Origin: Nocardioides humi
GTDB taxonomy: Bacteria; Actinomycetota; Actinomycetes; Propionibacteriales; Nocardioidaceae
Assembly: GCF_006494775.1 (NCBI RefSeq)
Contig: NZ_CP041146.1
Coordinates: 434,001-498,000 of the forward strand
Length of the DNA stretch: 64,000 bases
Reading direction: 5' to 3'
The notes under the pieces were generated by a model. The model was not told where the DNA came from, made no database searches, and saw nothing but the letters and a program-made list of their open reading frames with translations. Position 1 is the first letter of the stretch. The number at the start of each line of letters is the position of its first letter. The translations under genes and the position numbers were made by a program. Shown here one piece after another: positions 11,305 to 20,986 of this stretch.

Positions 11305-13113
11305 TCAGTCGCGCTGGACGCGCAGCAGGAACTCGTAGTTGGTCCGGCTGTTGCGCAGGCGCTGCAGGAGGGCGGCGTGCGCCTCGGTGCGGTCGCCCTC
11401 GGCCAGCTCGCGGCGGAGCTTCCAGATGATCTCGAGCTCCTCCTTGCCGAGCAGCAGCTCCTCGCGGCGGGTGCCGGAGGCGACCAGGTCGATGGCGGGG
11501 AACAGCCGCTTCTCGGCGAAGTCGCTGCGCAGTCGCAGCTCGAGGTTCTCGGTGCCGCGGAGCTCCTCGAAGATCACCTCGTCGACGCGGGATCCGGAGT
11601 CGACGACCGCGGTGGCGAGGATGGTCAGCGAGCCGCCGTTCTCGATGTTGCGGGCCGCGCCGAAGAACCGCTTCGGCGGGAACAGCGCCGAGGAGTCGAC
11701 GCCGCCGGACAGGATCCGGCCGCTCGCGGGGGCGGCGAGGTTGTAGGCGCGGCCGAGTCGGGTCAGGCCGTCGAGGAGTACGACGACGTCGTGGCCCAGC
11801 TCGACCAGCCGCTTGGCCCGCTCGACGGCCAGCTCGGCCACGGTGGTGTGGTCGGCGGCCGGCCGGTCGAAGGTGCTGGCGATGACCTCGCCCTTGATCG
11901 AGCGCTCGAAGTCGGTGACCTCCTCGGGCCGCTCGTCGACGAGGACGACCATGAGGTGGCACTCGGGGTTGTTGGCCGTGATCGCGTTGGCGACCGACTG
12001 CAGCAGCGTGGTCTTGCCGGCCCGCGCGGGCGAGACGATGAGGCCGCGCTGGCCCTTGCCGACGGGCGCCGCCATGTCGATGAGGCGTCCGGTCAGGTCG
12101 TCCGGGCCGGTCTCCAGGCGGAGCCGCTCGGTCGGCGACACCGGCGTGAGCTGGGTGAACTCGACCCGGTTCCGCGCCTGCTCCGGGTCGACGCCGTTGA
12201 CCGAATCGATGCGGACCATCGGGTTGAACTTCTCGCGGCGCTCGCCCTCGCGGGGCTGGCGGACCTGGCCGGTGACGGCGTCGCCGCGGCGCAGACCGTA
12301 CTTGCGGACCATCGAGAGCGACAGGTAGACGTCGTCGGGCCCGGCGAGGTAGCCGCCGGTGCGGACGAACGCATAGTTGTCGAGGACGTCGAGGATGCCG
12401 GCCGCGGGCACCAGGACGTCGTCCTCGCGGACCTCCGTGTCGGGCTCGCGGCTGGTCCGGTTGGCCCGGTCGCGGTCCCGGCCGCGGCGGCGCCGGTTGC
12501 GGCGGCTGCCGCCCTCGCCGCCCTCGCCGTCGGCATCGTCCGCGTCGTCGCCGTCGCGGGCGGCGTCGGGCTTCGGCTGGTCCTGCTGCCTCTGATCCTG
12601 CTGCTTCGGGCGGTCCTGCTGCTTGCCCTGGCCGTCCTGCTTGCCCTGGCGCTGGCCGCCCTTGGGCTGCTGTTGGGCCTTCGGCTCGTCGGCCTTGCGC
12701 TGGTCCTGCTGCTTCGGGTCCTGCTGCTTGCCCTGCTGCGCCTTGGGCTGTTCGGCCTTGGGCTGTTCGGCCTTGGGCTGTTCGGCCTTGGGCTGTTCGG
12801 CCTTGGGCTGTTCGGCCTTGGGCTGTTCGGCCTTCGGCTGCTCAGCCTTCGGCTGCTCAGCCTTGGGCTGCTCGGCCTTGGGCTTCTCCGCCCGAGCGGC
12901 GGGAGCGCTGCGCTGCGCCGACGACCCGGCCTGGGCGGCCTTGATCGCGTCGACGAGCGCGGCCTTCTTCATCGAGCCGGCGCCGGGGATGCCCATGCCG
13001 TTCGCCATCGCCTTGAGGTCGGCGAGCAGCATGGCGTTGAGTCCACCCGCGCGCTTCTTCGGGGCCGTCTTGGCGGGCGCGGCGGGCGCGGTGGAGTCGG
13101 GAGTCTCTGTCAC
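11305..13113 (-). CDS. rho: Transcription termination factor Rho
   Basis: Hexameric RNA-dependent ATPase that ends transcription and releases RNA. It has 602 residues, longer than the ~420 of E. coli because of an actinobacterial N-terminal insertion. A Rho-N domain (LNAMLLADLKAMANGMGIPG) occupies about residues 23-62. A disordered insert to about residue 215 includes pentapeptide repeats and an Arg/Asp-rich stretch. The cold-shock RNA-binding domain follows (ILDVLDNYAFVRTGGYL). The ATPase core has Walker A SPARAGKTTLLQ and Walker B VVVLLDGLTR. About 150 nt separate it from thrB, leaving room for its own promoter. Confidence 0.97.
   Translation of the reverse strand: MTETPDSTAPAAPAKTAPKKRAGGLNAMLLADLKAMANGMGIPGAGSMKKAALVDAIKAAQAGSSAQRSAPAARAEKPKAEQPKAEQPKAEQPKAEQPKAEQPKAEQPKAEQPKAEQPKAEQPKAQQGKQQDPKQQDQRKADEPKAQQQPKGGQRQGKQDGQGKQQDRPKQQDQRQQDQPKPDAARDGDDADDADGEGGEGGSRRNRRRRGRDRDRANRTSREPDTEVREDDVLVPAAGILDVLDNYAFVRTGGYLAGPDDVYLSLSMVRKYGLRRGDAVTGQVRQPREGERREKFNPMVRIDSVNGVDPEQARNRVEFTQLTPVSPTERLRLETGPDDLTGRLIDMAAPVGKGQRGLIVSPARAGKTTLLQSVANAITANNPECHLMVVLVDERPEEVTDFERSIKGEVIASTFDRPAADHTTVAELAVERAKRLVELGHDVVVLLDGLTRLGRAYNLAAPASGRILSGGVDSSALFPPKRFFGAARNIENGGSLTILATAVVDSGSRVDEVIFEELRGTENLELRLRSDFAEKRLFPAIDLVASGTRREELLLGKEELEIIWKLRRELAEGDRTEAHAALLQRLRNSRTNYEFLLRVQRD
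12745..12885 (-). repeat. 15-bp tandem repeat encoding KAEQP units in Rho
   Basis: Nine or so near-identical 15-bp units (CTGTTCGGCCTTGGG on the plus strand, some with CTGCTCAGCCTTCGG) encode Lys-Ala-Glu-Gln-Pro repeats in the Rho insert. The unit is a multiple of three, so copy-number change would keep the reading frame. Confidence 0.9.
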
Positions 13114-13267
13114 GTGAGTCCTAGATATCTCGCACGTCCCGGCGCCCGATCGGAGCGGGACGGCACACTGGTCTGGTTCTGCGAAGGCCCACCCGATCGG
13201 TGCCGGGCCGGACCTGGAAGAGAGGGCGGGACGCGCCCGCCGAGGCGCCGAGAAGTGCGACGCACGG

Positions 13268-14179
13268 TCAATGTACCACCACGGCGCCGGTGGCGCTGAT
13301 CGCCAGCGCCCGCGCGTCCCAGCCGTCGGGGCAGCGGGCGAGCAGCTCGGAGGTCGTGACCGAGCCGGGGCCGTCGGTGAGGGCGAGCACGGTCGGCCCG
13401 GCCCCGGAGATCACCGCCGGGACGCCGTCCGCGCGCAGCGCCTCGACGAGGGCGAGGCTCTCCGGCATGGCGGGGCGCCGGTACTGCTGGTGCAGCCGGT
13501 CCTCCGTCGCCCGCAGCAGCTCCTCGGGGTGGCCCGCCAGTGCGGCGACCAGGAGCGCCGCCCGGCCGGCGTTCGCCGCCGCGTCGGCATGGGGTACGTC
13601 GGCGGGCAGCAGCCCCCGCGCGGCCTCGGTCGAGACCGGGGAGCCCGGCACGAGCACCACGGCGCCGATCCGCGGGTCGACGCTGCCCGGGACCGCCCAG
13701 AAGGAGCCGTCGGCGTCCTGGCCGGAGATGACGAAGCCGCCGAGCAGCGCCGGCGCGACGTTGTCGGGATGTCCCTCGAGCTGGGCGGCGAGGTCGAGGA
13801 GCGCGGCGTCGTCGAGCAGCAGCCGGCCGCCGGCGACCAGCTCGCGGGCCAGCCAGACACCGCCGACGATCGCGGCCGAGGACGAGCCGAGCCCGCGGGC
13901 GTGCGGGATGACGTTCGTGCAGGACAGCCGCAGGCCGCTGGGCTGCTTGCCGAGGCGCTCGAAGGTCGCGCGCATCGCGCGGACGACGAGATGTCGCTCG
14001 TCGAGCGGGACCTCCCCGTCGCCGTACCCGCCGATCTCGACGAGCAGGCCGCTCGCGGCGACCTCGGCCTCCAGCTCGTCGTGCAGGTCGAGGGCGAGGC
14101 CGAGGGTGTCGAAGCCGGGACCGAGGTTGGCCGACGTCGCGGGCACCCGGACCCGGACCGGGCCCTGCACGAAGGTCAC
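13268..14179 (-). CDS. thrB: Homoserine kinase
   Basis: GHMP-family kinase that phosphorylates homoserine for threonine synthesis. It has 303 residues. The N-terminal [20 protein letters not shown] and the ATP-binding loop [16 protein letters not shown] (about residue 90) are the GHMP signatures, and the C-terminal [12 protein letters not shown] is typical. The start is GTG at 14179, overlapping the thrC stop as GTGA. The frame upstream of this GTG is open back into hom, but only because of an apparent lesion at the end of hom. Confidence 0.95.
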   Translation of the reverse strand: MTFVQGPVRVRVPATSANLGPGFDTLGLALDLHDELEAEVAASGLLVEIGGYGDGEVPLDERHLVVRAMRATFERLGKQPSGLRLSCTNVIPHARGLGSSSAAIVGGVWLARELVAGGRLLLDDAALLDLAAQLEGHPDNVAPALLGGFVISGQDADGSFWAVPGSVDPRIGAVVLVPGSPVSTEAARGLLPADVPHADAAANAGRAALLVAALAGHPEELLRATEDRLHQQYRRPAMPESLALVEALRADGVPAVISGAGPTVLALTDGPGSVTTSELLARCPDGWDARALAISATGAVVVH

Positions 14180-15237
14180 AGACCGGCTGCCTGCGCGGCG
14201 GCGTCGACGTCGGCGTCCACGACGGTGTCGGGCAGCACCAGTCCCTCGAGCGCGGTGGCGATGTCCTTGAGGCCGTGGCCGGTGACGGTGATGGCGACGG
14301 TGGCGCCCTGGTAGGACTCCCCCGCCTCCAGCTCGGCGAGCAGTCCGGCGATGCCGGCGGCGGACGCGGGCTCGACGAAGACGCCGTCGTGGGACGCGAG
14401 CGCCTTCTGAGCCGCCAGGATCTGGGCGTCGGAGACCGCGGCGAACCGGCCGCCCGACTCGTCGCGCGCCGCCTCGGCGAGCTTCCAGGAGGCGGGGTTG
14501 CCGATCCGGATCGCCGTCGCGCGGGTCTCCGGGTCGGGGAACGGCTCGCCGGTCACCAGCGGCGCGGCACCCTCGGCCTGGAAGCCGCGCATCACCGGCT
14601 TCTTCGAGGCGCGGCCGAGGCCGGCGTACTGCGTGTAGCCGAGCCAGTAGGCGGAGATGTTGCCGGCGTTGCCGACCGGCAGCAGGTGGAAGTCGGGGGC
14701 GTCGCCGAGGAAGTCGACGATCTCGAAGGCGGCGGTCTTCTGGCCCTCGAGACGGGCCGGGTTGACCGAGTTGACCAGCGCGACGGGGTACTTCCATGCC
14801 ATCTCGCGGGCCATCCGCAGACAGTCGTCGAAGTTGCCGCGGACCTGGATGACCTGCGAGCCGTGGAGCACGGCCTGCGCCATCTTGCCGGCGGCGATCT
14901 TGCCCTCGGGGACCAGCACGATCGGGGTGACGCCGGCCTTCGCGGCGTACGCCGCCATCGAGGCGGACGTGTTGCCGGTGGACGCGCAGACCACGGCCTG
15001 GGCGCCCTCGTGGACGGCGACCGAGAGGGCCGTGGTCATGCCGCGGTCCTTGAACGAGCCGGTGGGATTGCAGCCCTCGACCTTGAGCCACACCTGGGCG
15101 CCGGTCAGCCCGGAGAGCCAGTCGGAGTGGACCAGCGGGGTGCCGCCCTCGCGCAGGGTGACCGCGGGGGTGTCGTCCGGGATGTCGAGGAGCTCGCGGT
15201 ACTCCTCGATGACGCCCCGCCACTGATGCGCGCTCAC
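14176..15237 (-). CDS. thrC: Threonine synthase
   Basis: PLP enzyme that converts O-phosphohomoserine to threonine. It has 353 residues, the short bacterial type. The PLP lysine is K63 in [11 protein letters not shown]. Phosphate-binding and serine-rich loops include [17 protein letters not shown] and [13 protein letters not shown]. The start is GTG at 15237, with GAGGGG and AGAAGAG upstream. Its GTGA overlaps the TGA expected to end hom, so hom-thrC-thrB is a coupled operon. Confidence 0.95.
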   Translation of the reverse strand: MSAHQWRGVIEEYRELLDIPDDTPAVTLREGGTPLVHSDWLSGLTGAQVWLKVEGCNPTGSFKDRGMTTALSVAVHEGAQAVVCASTGNTSASMAAYAAKAGVTPIVLVPEGKIAAGKMAQAVLHGSQVIQVRGNFDDCLRMAREMAWKYPVALVNSVNPARLEGQKTAAFEIVDFLGDAPDFHLLPVGNAGNISAYWLGYTQYAGLGRASKKPVMRGFQAEGAAPLVTGEPFPDPETRATAIRIGNPASWKLAEAARDESGGRFAAVSDAQILAAQKALASHDGVFVEPASAAGIAGLLAELEAGESYQGATVAITVTGHGLKDIATALEGLVLPDTVVDADVDAAAQAAGL

Positions 15238-16540
15238 TGCTCTTCTGCCCCTCGACGCGCATCACCGAGGTGACCTCGCGGACGATCTCCATGTCCCGCA
15301 GCTGCTCGACCGTCGCGGCGAGAGCTGCATCGGTCGCCTCGTGCGACACGACGACGAGCTGGGCGTCGTTGCCCCGGCCCTCCTGGCGGACGGTCTGGAT
15401 CGAGACGCCGTGCTCGGCGAAGGCGTGCGCGACCGCGGCCAGCACGCCGGCGCGGTCGTCGACGTCGATCGCGACGTGGTAGCGGGTGCGGGTCTCCCCC
15501 ATCGGCAGCACCGCCCGGTCGGCGTACGCCGACTCGCCGACGCCGCGCGTGCCCTGGCGGTGGTTGCGGGCGACCGTGACCAGGTCGCCGAGCACGGCGC
15601 TCGCGGTCGGCGAGCCGCCGGCGCCGGGGCCGTAGAACATCAGCTGGCCGGCGGCCTCGGACTCGACGAAGACCGCGTTGTAGGCCTCGCGGACGCTGGC
15701 CAGCGGGTGGGACCGCGGGATCATCGCCGGGTGGACGCGGACGCTGACCGCCTCCTCCCCCTCGGAGTCCTCGCGCAGCTCGGCGATCGCCAGCAGCTTG
15801 ACGACGCTGCCCATGTCGCGCGCGGAGCGGACGTCGCCGGCGGTGACGTCGGTGATGCCCTCGCGGTGGACGTCGGCGGCGGTGACGCGCGAGTGGAACG
15901 CCAGACTGGCCAGGATCGCGGCCTTCGCGGCGGCGTCGAAGCCCTCGACGTCGGCGGTCGGGTCCGCCTCGGCGTACCCGAGCGCCTGGGCCTCCTCGAG
16001 CGCGTCGCCGAAGCCGGCGCCGGAGGTGTCCATCTTGTCGAGGATGAAGTTGGTGGTGCCGTTGACGATGCCGAGCACCCGGGTCACCTTGTCGCCGGCG
16101 AGCGACTCGCGCAGCGGACGGAGGATCGGGATGGCGCCGGCGACGGCCGCCTCGTAGTAGAGGTCGCGGCCGGCCTTCTCGGCCGCCTCGAAGAGCGTCG
16201 CGCCGTCCTCGGCGAGCAGGGCCTTGTTGGCGGTGACGACCGAGGCGCCGTGCTCGAGCGCGGAGAGGATGAGGGAGCGGGCCGGCTCGATGCCGCCGAT
16301 CACCTCGATCACGACGTCGACGTCGTCGCGGGCGACGAGCGCCGCGGCGTCGGTGGTGAGCAGGTCGGCGGGGACGTCGACCTCGCGGGGCGCGTCGAGG
16401 CGTCGTACGGCGACCCCGGCGAGCTCCACCGGTGCCCCGACCCGGGCGGCGAGGTCGTCGGCCTGCTCGCCGAGCAGCCGCACCACCTGCGACCCCACGG
16501 AACCGCAGCCGAGCACGGCCACCTTGAGAGGACTGTTCAC
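15234..16540 (-). CDS. hom: Homoserine dehydrogenase (C-terminal frameshift, no stop in its own frame)
   Basis: NAD(P)-dependent reduction of aspartate semialdehyde to homoserine, the branch point to threonine and methionine. The nucleotide-binding motif [14 protein letters not shown] starts at residue 6. NGTTNFIL and [17 protein letters not shown] are catalytic-domain signatures, and a C-terminal ACT domain ([19 protein letters not shown]) gives feedback control. The start is GTG at 16540. After MRVEG near 15250 the frame does not close: it stays open through thrC and into thrB. Adding one C to the run at 15248-15251 would give ...MRVEGAEEQ and a TGA overlapping the thrC start. I take 15234 as the true end. 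Confidence 0.88.
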
Positions 16541-16599
16541 GCCGCAAGGGTATCGGCGCTCGCGCCGGCGCCGGGAACCGACGGCAGAACGCGGACAGG

Positions 16600-17541
16600 C
16601 TACGGCAGGGTGACGACGACCTTGCCGGTCACCCGGCCGGTCTCCAGCCGCTCCTGCGCCGCGACCACCTCGGCCAGCGGGAGCTCGGTGTCGACCAGCA
16701 CGGTGAGCCGGCCGGCGTCGGCGAGGGCGGCGACCTCGGCCAGCGCCGGGCCGTCGGCGCGCACCATGATCCGCTCGACGGTCGACGCGCCCGCGGCCCG
16801 CAGCGCCTCCTCGGCGCCCTCGGGGAAGCCGGTGATGGTGACGACCGCGGTGCCCTCCCCGACCGCGCCGAGCGGTGGGACGCCCTCGTCGACGGTGGAC
16901 AGCACCACGTCGACCGGTGCGAGCGCGGCCAGCGCGGCCTGGTCGCGGTAGTCGACCGTCTCGTCCGCTCCCAGCTCGGCGAGGACGGCGTGCTTGGCGG
17001 GGCTGGCCGTGGCGACGACGTACGCCCCGCGCGCCTTCGCGACCTGGACGGCGAGGTGGCCGACACCGCCCGCTCCCCCGAGGACGAGGACGCGCCTGCC
17101 GCTCGCGTCGCCGGTCAGGCCCGCCGCCTCCAGGGCGTGCCAGGCGGTCAGCACCGCGAGCGGCGCGCCGCCTCGCTGAGCCACGCTCCACGCGGCCGGC
17201 GCGGTGGCCAGATCGGCGGCCGGTACGGCGACCAGCTCGGCCAGCGTGTGCGCGGCCCGCGGGAAGCGGGCCAGGCCGTAGACCGCGTCGCCCGGCGCCG
17301 GCGTGTCCACGGCGGCGCCGACCGCGACCACCTCTCCCGCCACGTCCCAGCCCGGCAGCGGGCTGTACTCGATGGAGCCGAAGTCGACCCCGGCGGCGCG
17401 GATCTTCACGTCGACCGGGTTGAGCCCGACGGCCCCGACCCGGATCAGCACCTCGTCGGCGCCGGGCACGGGCTCGGCCGCCTCCACCAGCTCGGTGACC
17501 TCGGCCGCCGCTCCGGCACCGGTGTAGCGCACTGCGCGCAT
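16600..17541 (-). CDS. Zinc-independent NADP oxidoreductase (quinone oxidoreductase family)
   Basis: Medium-chain dehydrogenase/reductase of 313 residues. A GroES-like fold precedes a Rossmann domain with VLVLGGAGGVGHLAVQVAK near residue 140, which binds NADPH. Zinc-ligand cysteines are absent, so it belongs with quinone and enone reductases. The ATG at 17541 has GAGAGGG about 7 nt upstream. It is divergent from a GlxA-type regulator with a dyad between them, which suggests control by that regulator. The substrate cannot be told from sequence. It is the first accessory gene next to hom. Confidence 0.85.
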   Translation of the reverse strand: MRAVRYTGAGAAAEVTELVEAAEPVPGADEVLIRVGAVGLNPVDVKIRAAGVDFGSIEYSPLPGWDVAGEVVAVGAAVDTPAPGDAVYGLARFPRAAHTLAELVAVPAADLATAPAAWSVAQRGGAPLAVLTAWHALEAAGLTGDASGRRVLVLGGAGGVGHLAVQVAKARGAYVVATASPAKHAVLAELGADETVDYRDQAALAALAPVDVVLSTVDEGVPPLGAVGEGTAVVTITGFPEGAEEALRAAGASTVERIMVRADGPALAEVAALADAGRLTVLVDTELPLAEVVAAQERLETGRVTGKVVVTLP

Positions 17542-17639
17542 GACCCTCTCCTCTTCCTTGTGCTCTTCGTCGCGTCTCGTCTCGGACCCGGTCCTCCCGG
17601 GCCGCCTCCAGCCTCCCGGCCGTGGCGCCCGCGCAACAG

Positions 17640-17674
17640 TGGCCAGATGGACGACATGTGTCATGATCTGGCCA
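17640..17674. promoter_or_regulatory. Putative operator between oxidoreductase and GlxA-type regulator
   Basis: Inverted repeat TGGCCAGAT (17640-17648) and ATCTGGCCA (17666-17674), 9-bp perfect arms with a 17-nt spacer. It lies in the only intergenic space of a divergent pair and touches the proposed start of the regulator. Autoregulation is an inference. Confidence 0.6.
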
Positions 17675-18633
17675 TGACGCTCGTGTCGCCGCCGCCCCAC
17701 CGGATCGGCGTGATCGCGCTGCCCGGCGTGTACCCGTACGAGCTCGGCATCGCGTCGCGCTTCTTCGGCGCCGCGCAGGTCGACGGCCGCCCGGCGTACG
17801 ACGTGGTGACCTGCAGTCTCGACGGCCGGCCCGTGCCGACCGCCGCCGACTTCGCGGTCGCGGTGACCGCCGACCGGTCCGTCCTCGACGAGGTCGACAC
17901 CGTCGTCGTACCGCCCTGGCAGACGTCCACGACCACCGGCGACCCGGTCGGGCTCGCGGACCTCGGCGCCGCGCGGGTGGTGTCGTACTGCACCGGCGCC
18001 TTCACGGTCGCCGCCTCCGGCCTGCTGGACGGCCGGGCCGCGACGACCCACTGGTGCGCGGCCGACGAGTTCCGTGCGGCCTTCCCGCGGGTGGACTTCC
18101 GGCCCGACGAGCTCTTCGTCGACGAGGGCGACGTGCTGACCGCGGCCGGGGCCTCGGCGGCGATCGACCTGACCCTGCACATCATCGCCCGCGACCTCGG
18201 CGCTGCCGTCGCGGCGGACGTCTCCCGGCTCACCCTGGCACCGCCCCACCGCGGCGGCGGGCAGTCGCAGTTCGTGCCGCGTCCGGCGCTGGCCGACGAG
18301 GCGGGCGCGATGGCCGAGGTGCGCGCCTGGCTGCTCGGCCGGCTGGACCGTCCGGTGAGCCTCGACGAGGTGGCGCGCGCCTTCGGCCTCAGCGTGCGGA
18401 CGCTGACCCGGCGGTTCCGCGCCGAGACCGGCGTGACCCTCGGCAGCTGGCTGATCCAGGCCCGCGTGGCGCGGGCCAAGGAGCTGCTGGAGACGACCGA
18501 CGCGGGGATCGACCTGGTGGCCGAGGAGTCCGGGTTCGGTACGGCGGCCGCGCTGCGCAAGCACTTCCGCGACCGGGTGGGGCTCTCCCCGCAGCAGTAT
18601 CGGGCCCGCTTCTCGCTGCGGGCCTCCGCGTAG
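17674..18633 (+). CDS. GlxA family AraC-type transcriptional regulator
   Basis: A 319-residue regulator with an N-terminal DJ-1/PfpI (class I glutamine amidotransferase-like) domain, about residues 8-190, and a C-terminal AraC helix-turn-helix pair, about residues 220-318. The nucleophile elbow reads RVVSYCTGAFTVAASGLLDG. The HTH region has SLDEVARAFGLSVRTLTRRF and GFGTAAALRKHFRDRVGLSP. The ATG at 17674 is chosen because the conserved fold begins at once (HRIGVIAL). An upstream ATG at 17647 lies within the operator dyad. It probably controls the divergent oxidoreductase. Confidence 0.88.
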   Translation: MTLVSPPPHRIGVIALPGVYPYELGIASRFFGAAQVDGRPAYDVVTCSLDGRPVPTAADFAVAVTADRSVLDEVDTVVVPPWQTSTTTGDPVGLADLGAARVVSYCTGAFTVAASGLLDGRAATTHWCAADEFRAAFPRVDFRPDELFVDEGDVLTAAGASAAIDLTLHIIARDLGAAVAADVSRLTLAPPHRGGGQSQFVPRPALADEAGAMAEVRAWLLGRLDRPVSLDEVARAFGLSVRTLTRRFRAETGVTLGSWLIQARVARAKELLETTDAGIDLVAEESGFGTAAALRKHFRDRVGLSPQQYRARFSLRASA

Positions 18634-18647
18634 GTCACCTAGGTCGG

Positions 18648-19997
18648 TCAGGCCCGCAGCCGGGCCGCCGGCACCAGCGCCAGCACGGCGACCGCCGCCG
18701 CCGCGAGCACCAGCCAGGTGGCCGCAGTCGCCGGCGCGGAGTCGGCGAAGGCCGCGAACAGCACGCCGCCGAGGGCGACGCCGACGCTGTTGGCGAGGTA
18801 GTCGTTGAGCTGCAGCGCGGACGACGTGCGCCCCTCCTCCCCCTGCGCGGCGGTGGCGAGCGCGAGCACCGACAGCGTCGAGAAGGCCATCCCGATGCCG
18901 AGGCCGGCGACGCCCCACGCGGCGACGGCGACCGCGAGGGGCACGCCGGGGAGGGAGCCCGTCGCGAATCCGGCGATCCCGGTCGCGAGCAGCACGGCGC
19001 CGGTCCGGACCCGTCCGGGCTGGTCGGCGAGCAGCCGCCACCGCGCGGCCAGCACCGCGCCGGCCGACCAGGTCACCGCTCCGGTCGTGAGCACCCAGCC
19101 GGCCCCGGCGAGGGTGAGGTCGCGACGCAGGACCAGGAGCAGCGGGACGTAGACCTCGGCCGCCGCCATCGCGGTGCCGATCGCCGCGCGGGAGCCGAGC
19201 ACCGCGGGCAGGCCGGCCCGGAGCGACCAGGAGCCCGGCGGGAGGACCCGGCGGCCGCCGGCCACCGCGGCCAGCACGCCGACCGCGACCAGCACCGGCC
19301 ACCAGCCGACGACCTGCTGCCCGCCGACGCTGACCGCGAGCACGCCCGCTGCCACGGCGAGGGCCCAGCCCATCCGGCCGCGGTTCCTGCCGTCGGCGCC
19401 GTCCGCGCCGCGCCGCGAGGGCGCATCGGCGACCAGCAGCCACGCCGCGAAGGCGACCGCCGGCACGCCGAGGAAGACCCAGCGCCAGCCGACCCGCTCG
19501 GCGACCTGCGCGGCGAGCACCGGGCCGACCAGGGCGGGCAGCACCCAGGCGGTCGTCAGCACGGCGAAGACCCGCGGGCGCATCGCCTCGGGGTAGGCCT
19601 GCGCGATCACGACGTAGAGGGCGACGCCGAGCACCCCGCCGCCGTACCCGTGCACGAGGCGGCCGAGCACGAACACCGGCATGCTCGGGGCGAGGCCCGC
19701 GATCACGACGCCGGCGCAGAAGACGACGAGGCCGAGACGCAGCGCAGGCCCCGGGCCGAGCCGGTCGACCTGCGGACCGCTGGCGGCGAGGGCGACCACG
19801 CCGGCGGCGAGCGGGGCGGCGAAGGCGACGGCGTACCAGCGCAGGCCGTCGAGCTCGGCGGCCACCTCCGGCATCACGGTCGCGACGGCCAGTGCCTCGA
19901 AGGCGAAGAGGAAGGCGAGCGCGAAGACGCCGACCGTGGTCCGGGCGTGCCGGCCCCGCCACGGCGAGGTCGTCGTGGCGTCGGCGAGCGCCGTCAC
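18648..19997 (-). CDS. MFS transporter
   Basis: A 449-residue major facilitator protein with 12 to 14 predicted membrane helices. The first helix is [20 protein letters not shown], and the motif [12 protein letters not shown] fits the loop 2-3 signature. It resembles drug-efflux DHA-type proteins. The start is GTG at 19997, overlapping the upstream oxidoreductase stop as GTGA, so the two form an operon. The operon promoter is probably at the SoxR box at 20966-20983. Substrate unknown; a redox-active compound is a reasonable guess. Confidence 0.88.
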   Translation of the reverse strand: MTALADATTTSPWRGRHARTTVGVFALAFLFAFEALAVATVMPEVAAELDGLRWYAVAFAAPLAAGVVALAASGPQVDRLGPGPALRLGLVVFCAGVVIAGLAPSMPVFVLGRLVHGYGGGVLGVALYVVIAQAYPEAMRPRVFAVLTTAWVLPALVGPVLAAQVAERVGWRWVFLGVPAVAFAAWLLVADAPSRRGADGADGRNRGRMGWALAVAAGVLAVSVGGQQVVGWWPVLVAVGVLAAVAGGRRVLPPGSWSLRAGLPAVLGSRAAIGTAMAAAEVYVPLLLVLRRDLTLAGAGWVLTTGAVTWSAGAVLAARWRLLADQPGRVRTGAVLLATGIAGFATGSLPGVPLAVAVAAWGVAGLGIGMAFSTLSVLALATAAQGEEGRTSSALQLNDYLANSVGVALGGVLFAAFADSAPATAATWLVLAAAAVAVLALVPAARLRA

Positions 19998-20950
19998 CGG
20001 GCGGGCCGGTCGACCAGCAGGACGACCTTGCCGACGGACACCCCGTCCTCGAGCGCCCGGTGCGCCGCGGCGGCGTCGGCGAGCCGGAAGACGGAGCCGA
20101 CGTACGGGAGCCGGGAGCCGTCGGCCGCCGCGTCGAGGGCGGACCGCTCGAACTCGGCGAGCCGGCTCATGATCGGCGGCCCGAGCACGTCGACGACCGG
20201 GCGCTCGGGGTCGTCGTAGGCGTTCTGGACGCCGGAGGCCCAGCCGTAGCGGACCAGCCGGCCGCCCGACACCAGCCGGTCGTACAGCGCCTGGCCGACC
20301 TCTCCCCCGACGCCGTCGAGGACGACGGTGAGGGCGCCGACCCGGTCCGCCCAGTCGGGGGTACGACGGTCCAGCGCCGGGTCCGCGCCGTGCTCGGCGG
20401 CCAGGGCGACCTTGTCGGGGCCGCCGGCGACGCCGATCGCCGCCGCGCCCGCGTTGCGGACGCCCTGGAGGAGCAGGACGCCGAGCCCGCCGGCCGCGGA
20501 GGTCACCGCCACGACGTCGTCGGCGCCGATGCCGGCGAACTCGAGGATCGCCGCCGCGGTGCGGCCGGTGCCGATCGTGGCCACCGCGGTCGGGGTGTCG
20601 AGGTGGTCGGGCAGCGGGTAGGCCCGGGTGGCGTCGACGACCGCCTGGTCGGCGTACCCGCCGCCGGCGAAGCCGAGGTGCGCGACCACCCGCCGTCCCC
20701 GCCACGACTCGTCGACGCCCGTGCCGACCCGGTCGACGACGCCGGCGACCTCACGGCCGGGGATCACGGGCAGCTCCGGCGGCTCGCCGAGGCCGAACGC
20801 CTCCCCGGACCGGATCGAGGTGTCGAGCAGGTGGACCCCGGCGGCCTCGACCGCGATCCGGAGCTGGCCGGGCGCGGGGTCGAGGTCGGGGAGCTGCTCG
20901 AGGTGGAGGACGTCGGCGGGCCCGAAGGCGTGGTGTCGGATCGCGTGCAT
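19994..20950 (-). CDS. NADPH:quinone oxidoreductase-like zinc-binding-dehydrogenase family protein
   Basis: A 318-residue MDR-family enzyme. The GroES-like domain contains [20 protein letters not shown], and the nucleotide-binding segment is [21 protein letters not shown] near residue 145. No catalytic zinc ligands are visible. The ATG at 20950 is preferred to one at 20965 because the latter abuts the SoxR box, and a promoter there would start RNA at about 20962. It heads an operon with the MFS gene, divergent from soxR. Confidence 0.85.
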   Translation of the reverse strand: MHAIRHHAFGPADVLHLEQLPDLDPAPGQLRIAVEAAGVHLLDTSIRSGEAFGLGEPPELPVIPGREVAGVVDRVGTGVDESWRGRRVVAHLGFAGGGYADQAVVDATRAYPLPDHLDTPTAVATIGTGRTAAAILEFAGIGADDVVAVTSAAGGLGVLLLQGVRNAGAAAIGVAGGPDKVALAAEHGADPALDRRTPDWADRVGALTVVLDGVGGEVGQALYDRLVSGGRLVRYGWASGVQNAYDDPERPVVDVLGPPIMSRLAEFERSALDAAADGSRLPYVGSVFRLADAAAAHRALEDGVSVGKVVLLVDRPAR

Positions 20951-20965
20951 GACGACATTCGACAA

Positions 20966-20983
20966 CCTGAACTATGGTTGAGG
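20966..20983. promoter_or_regulatory. SoxR box between divergent soxR and oxidoreductase
   Basis: CCTGAACTATGGTTGAGG is an 18-bp imperfect palindrome with 7 of 9 pairs, close to the SoxR consensus CCTCAAGTTAACTTGAGG. It lies between the two divergent starts, where a MerR-family protein would act on both promoters. Confidence 0.85.
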
Positions 20984-20986
20984 TCA

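Noticed and set aside
12745..12885. CRISPR-like array
   Set aside because: The 15-bp units are directly adjacent with no spacers and encode a protein repeat in frame with Rho.
13268..16540. A genuine Hom-ThrB fusion protein
   Set aside because: The connecting stretch is thrC read in the wrong frame. All three genes have complete domains, and thrC and thrB have their own starts with GTGA overlaps.
15234..16547. A 437-residue alternative frame over hom that ends at the expected TGA
   Set aside because: Its sequence is Arg/Pro/Gly-rich and lacks any dehydrogenase motif; it is the neighbouring frame of hom, useful only for showing where the true stop should be.
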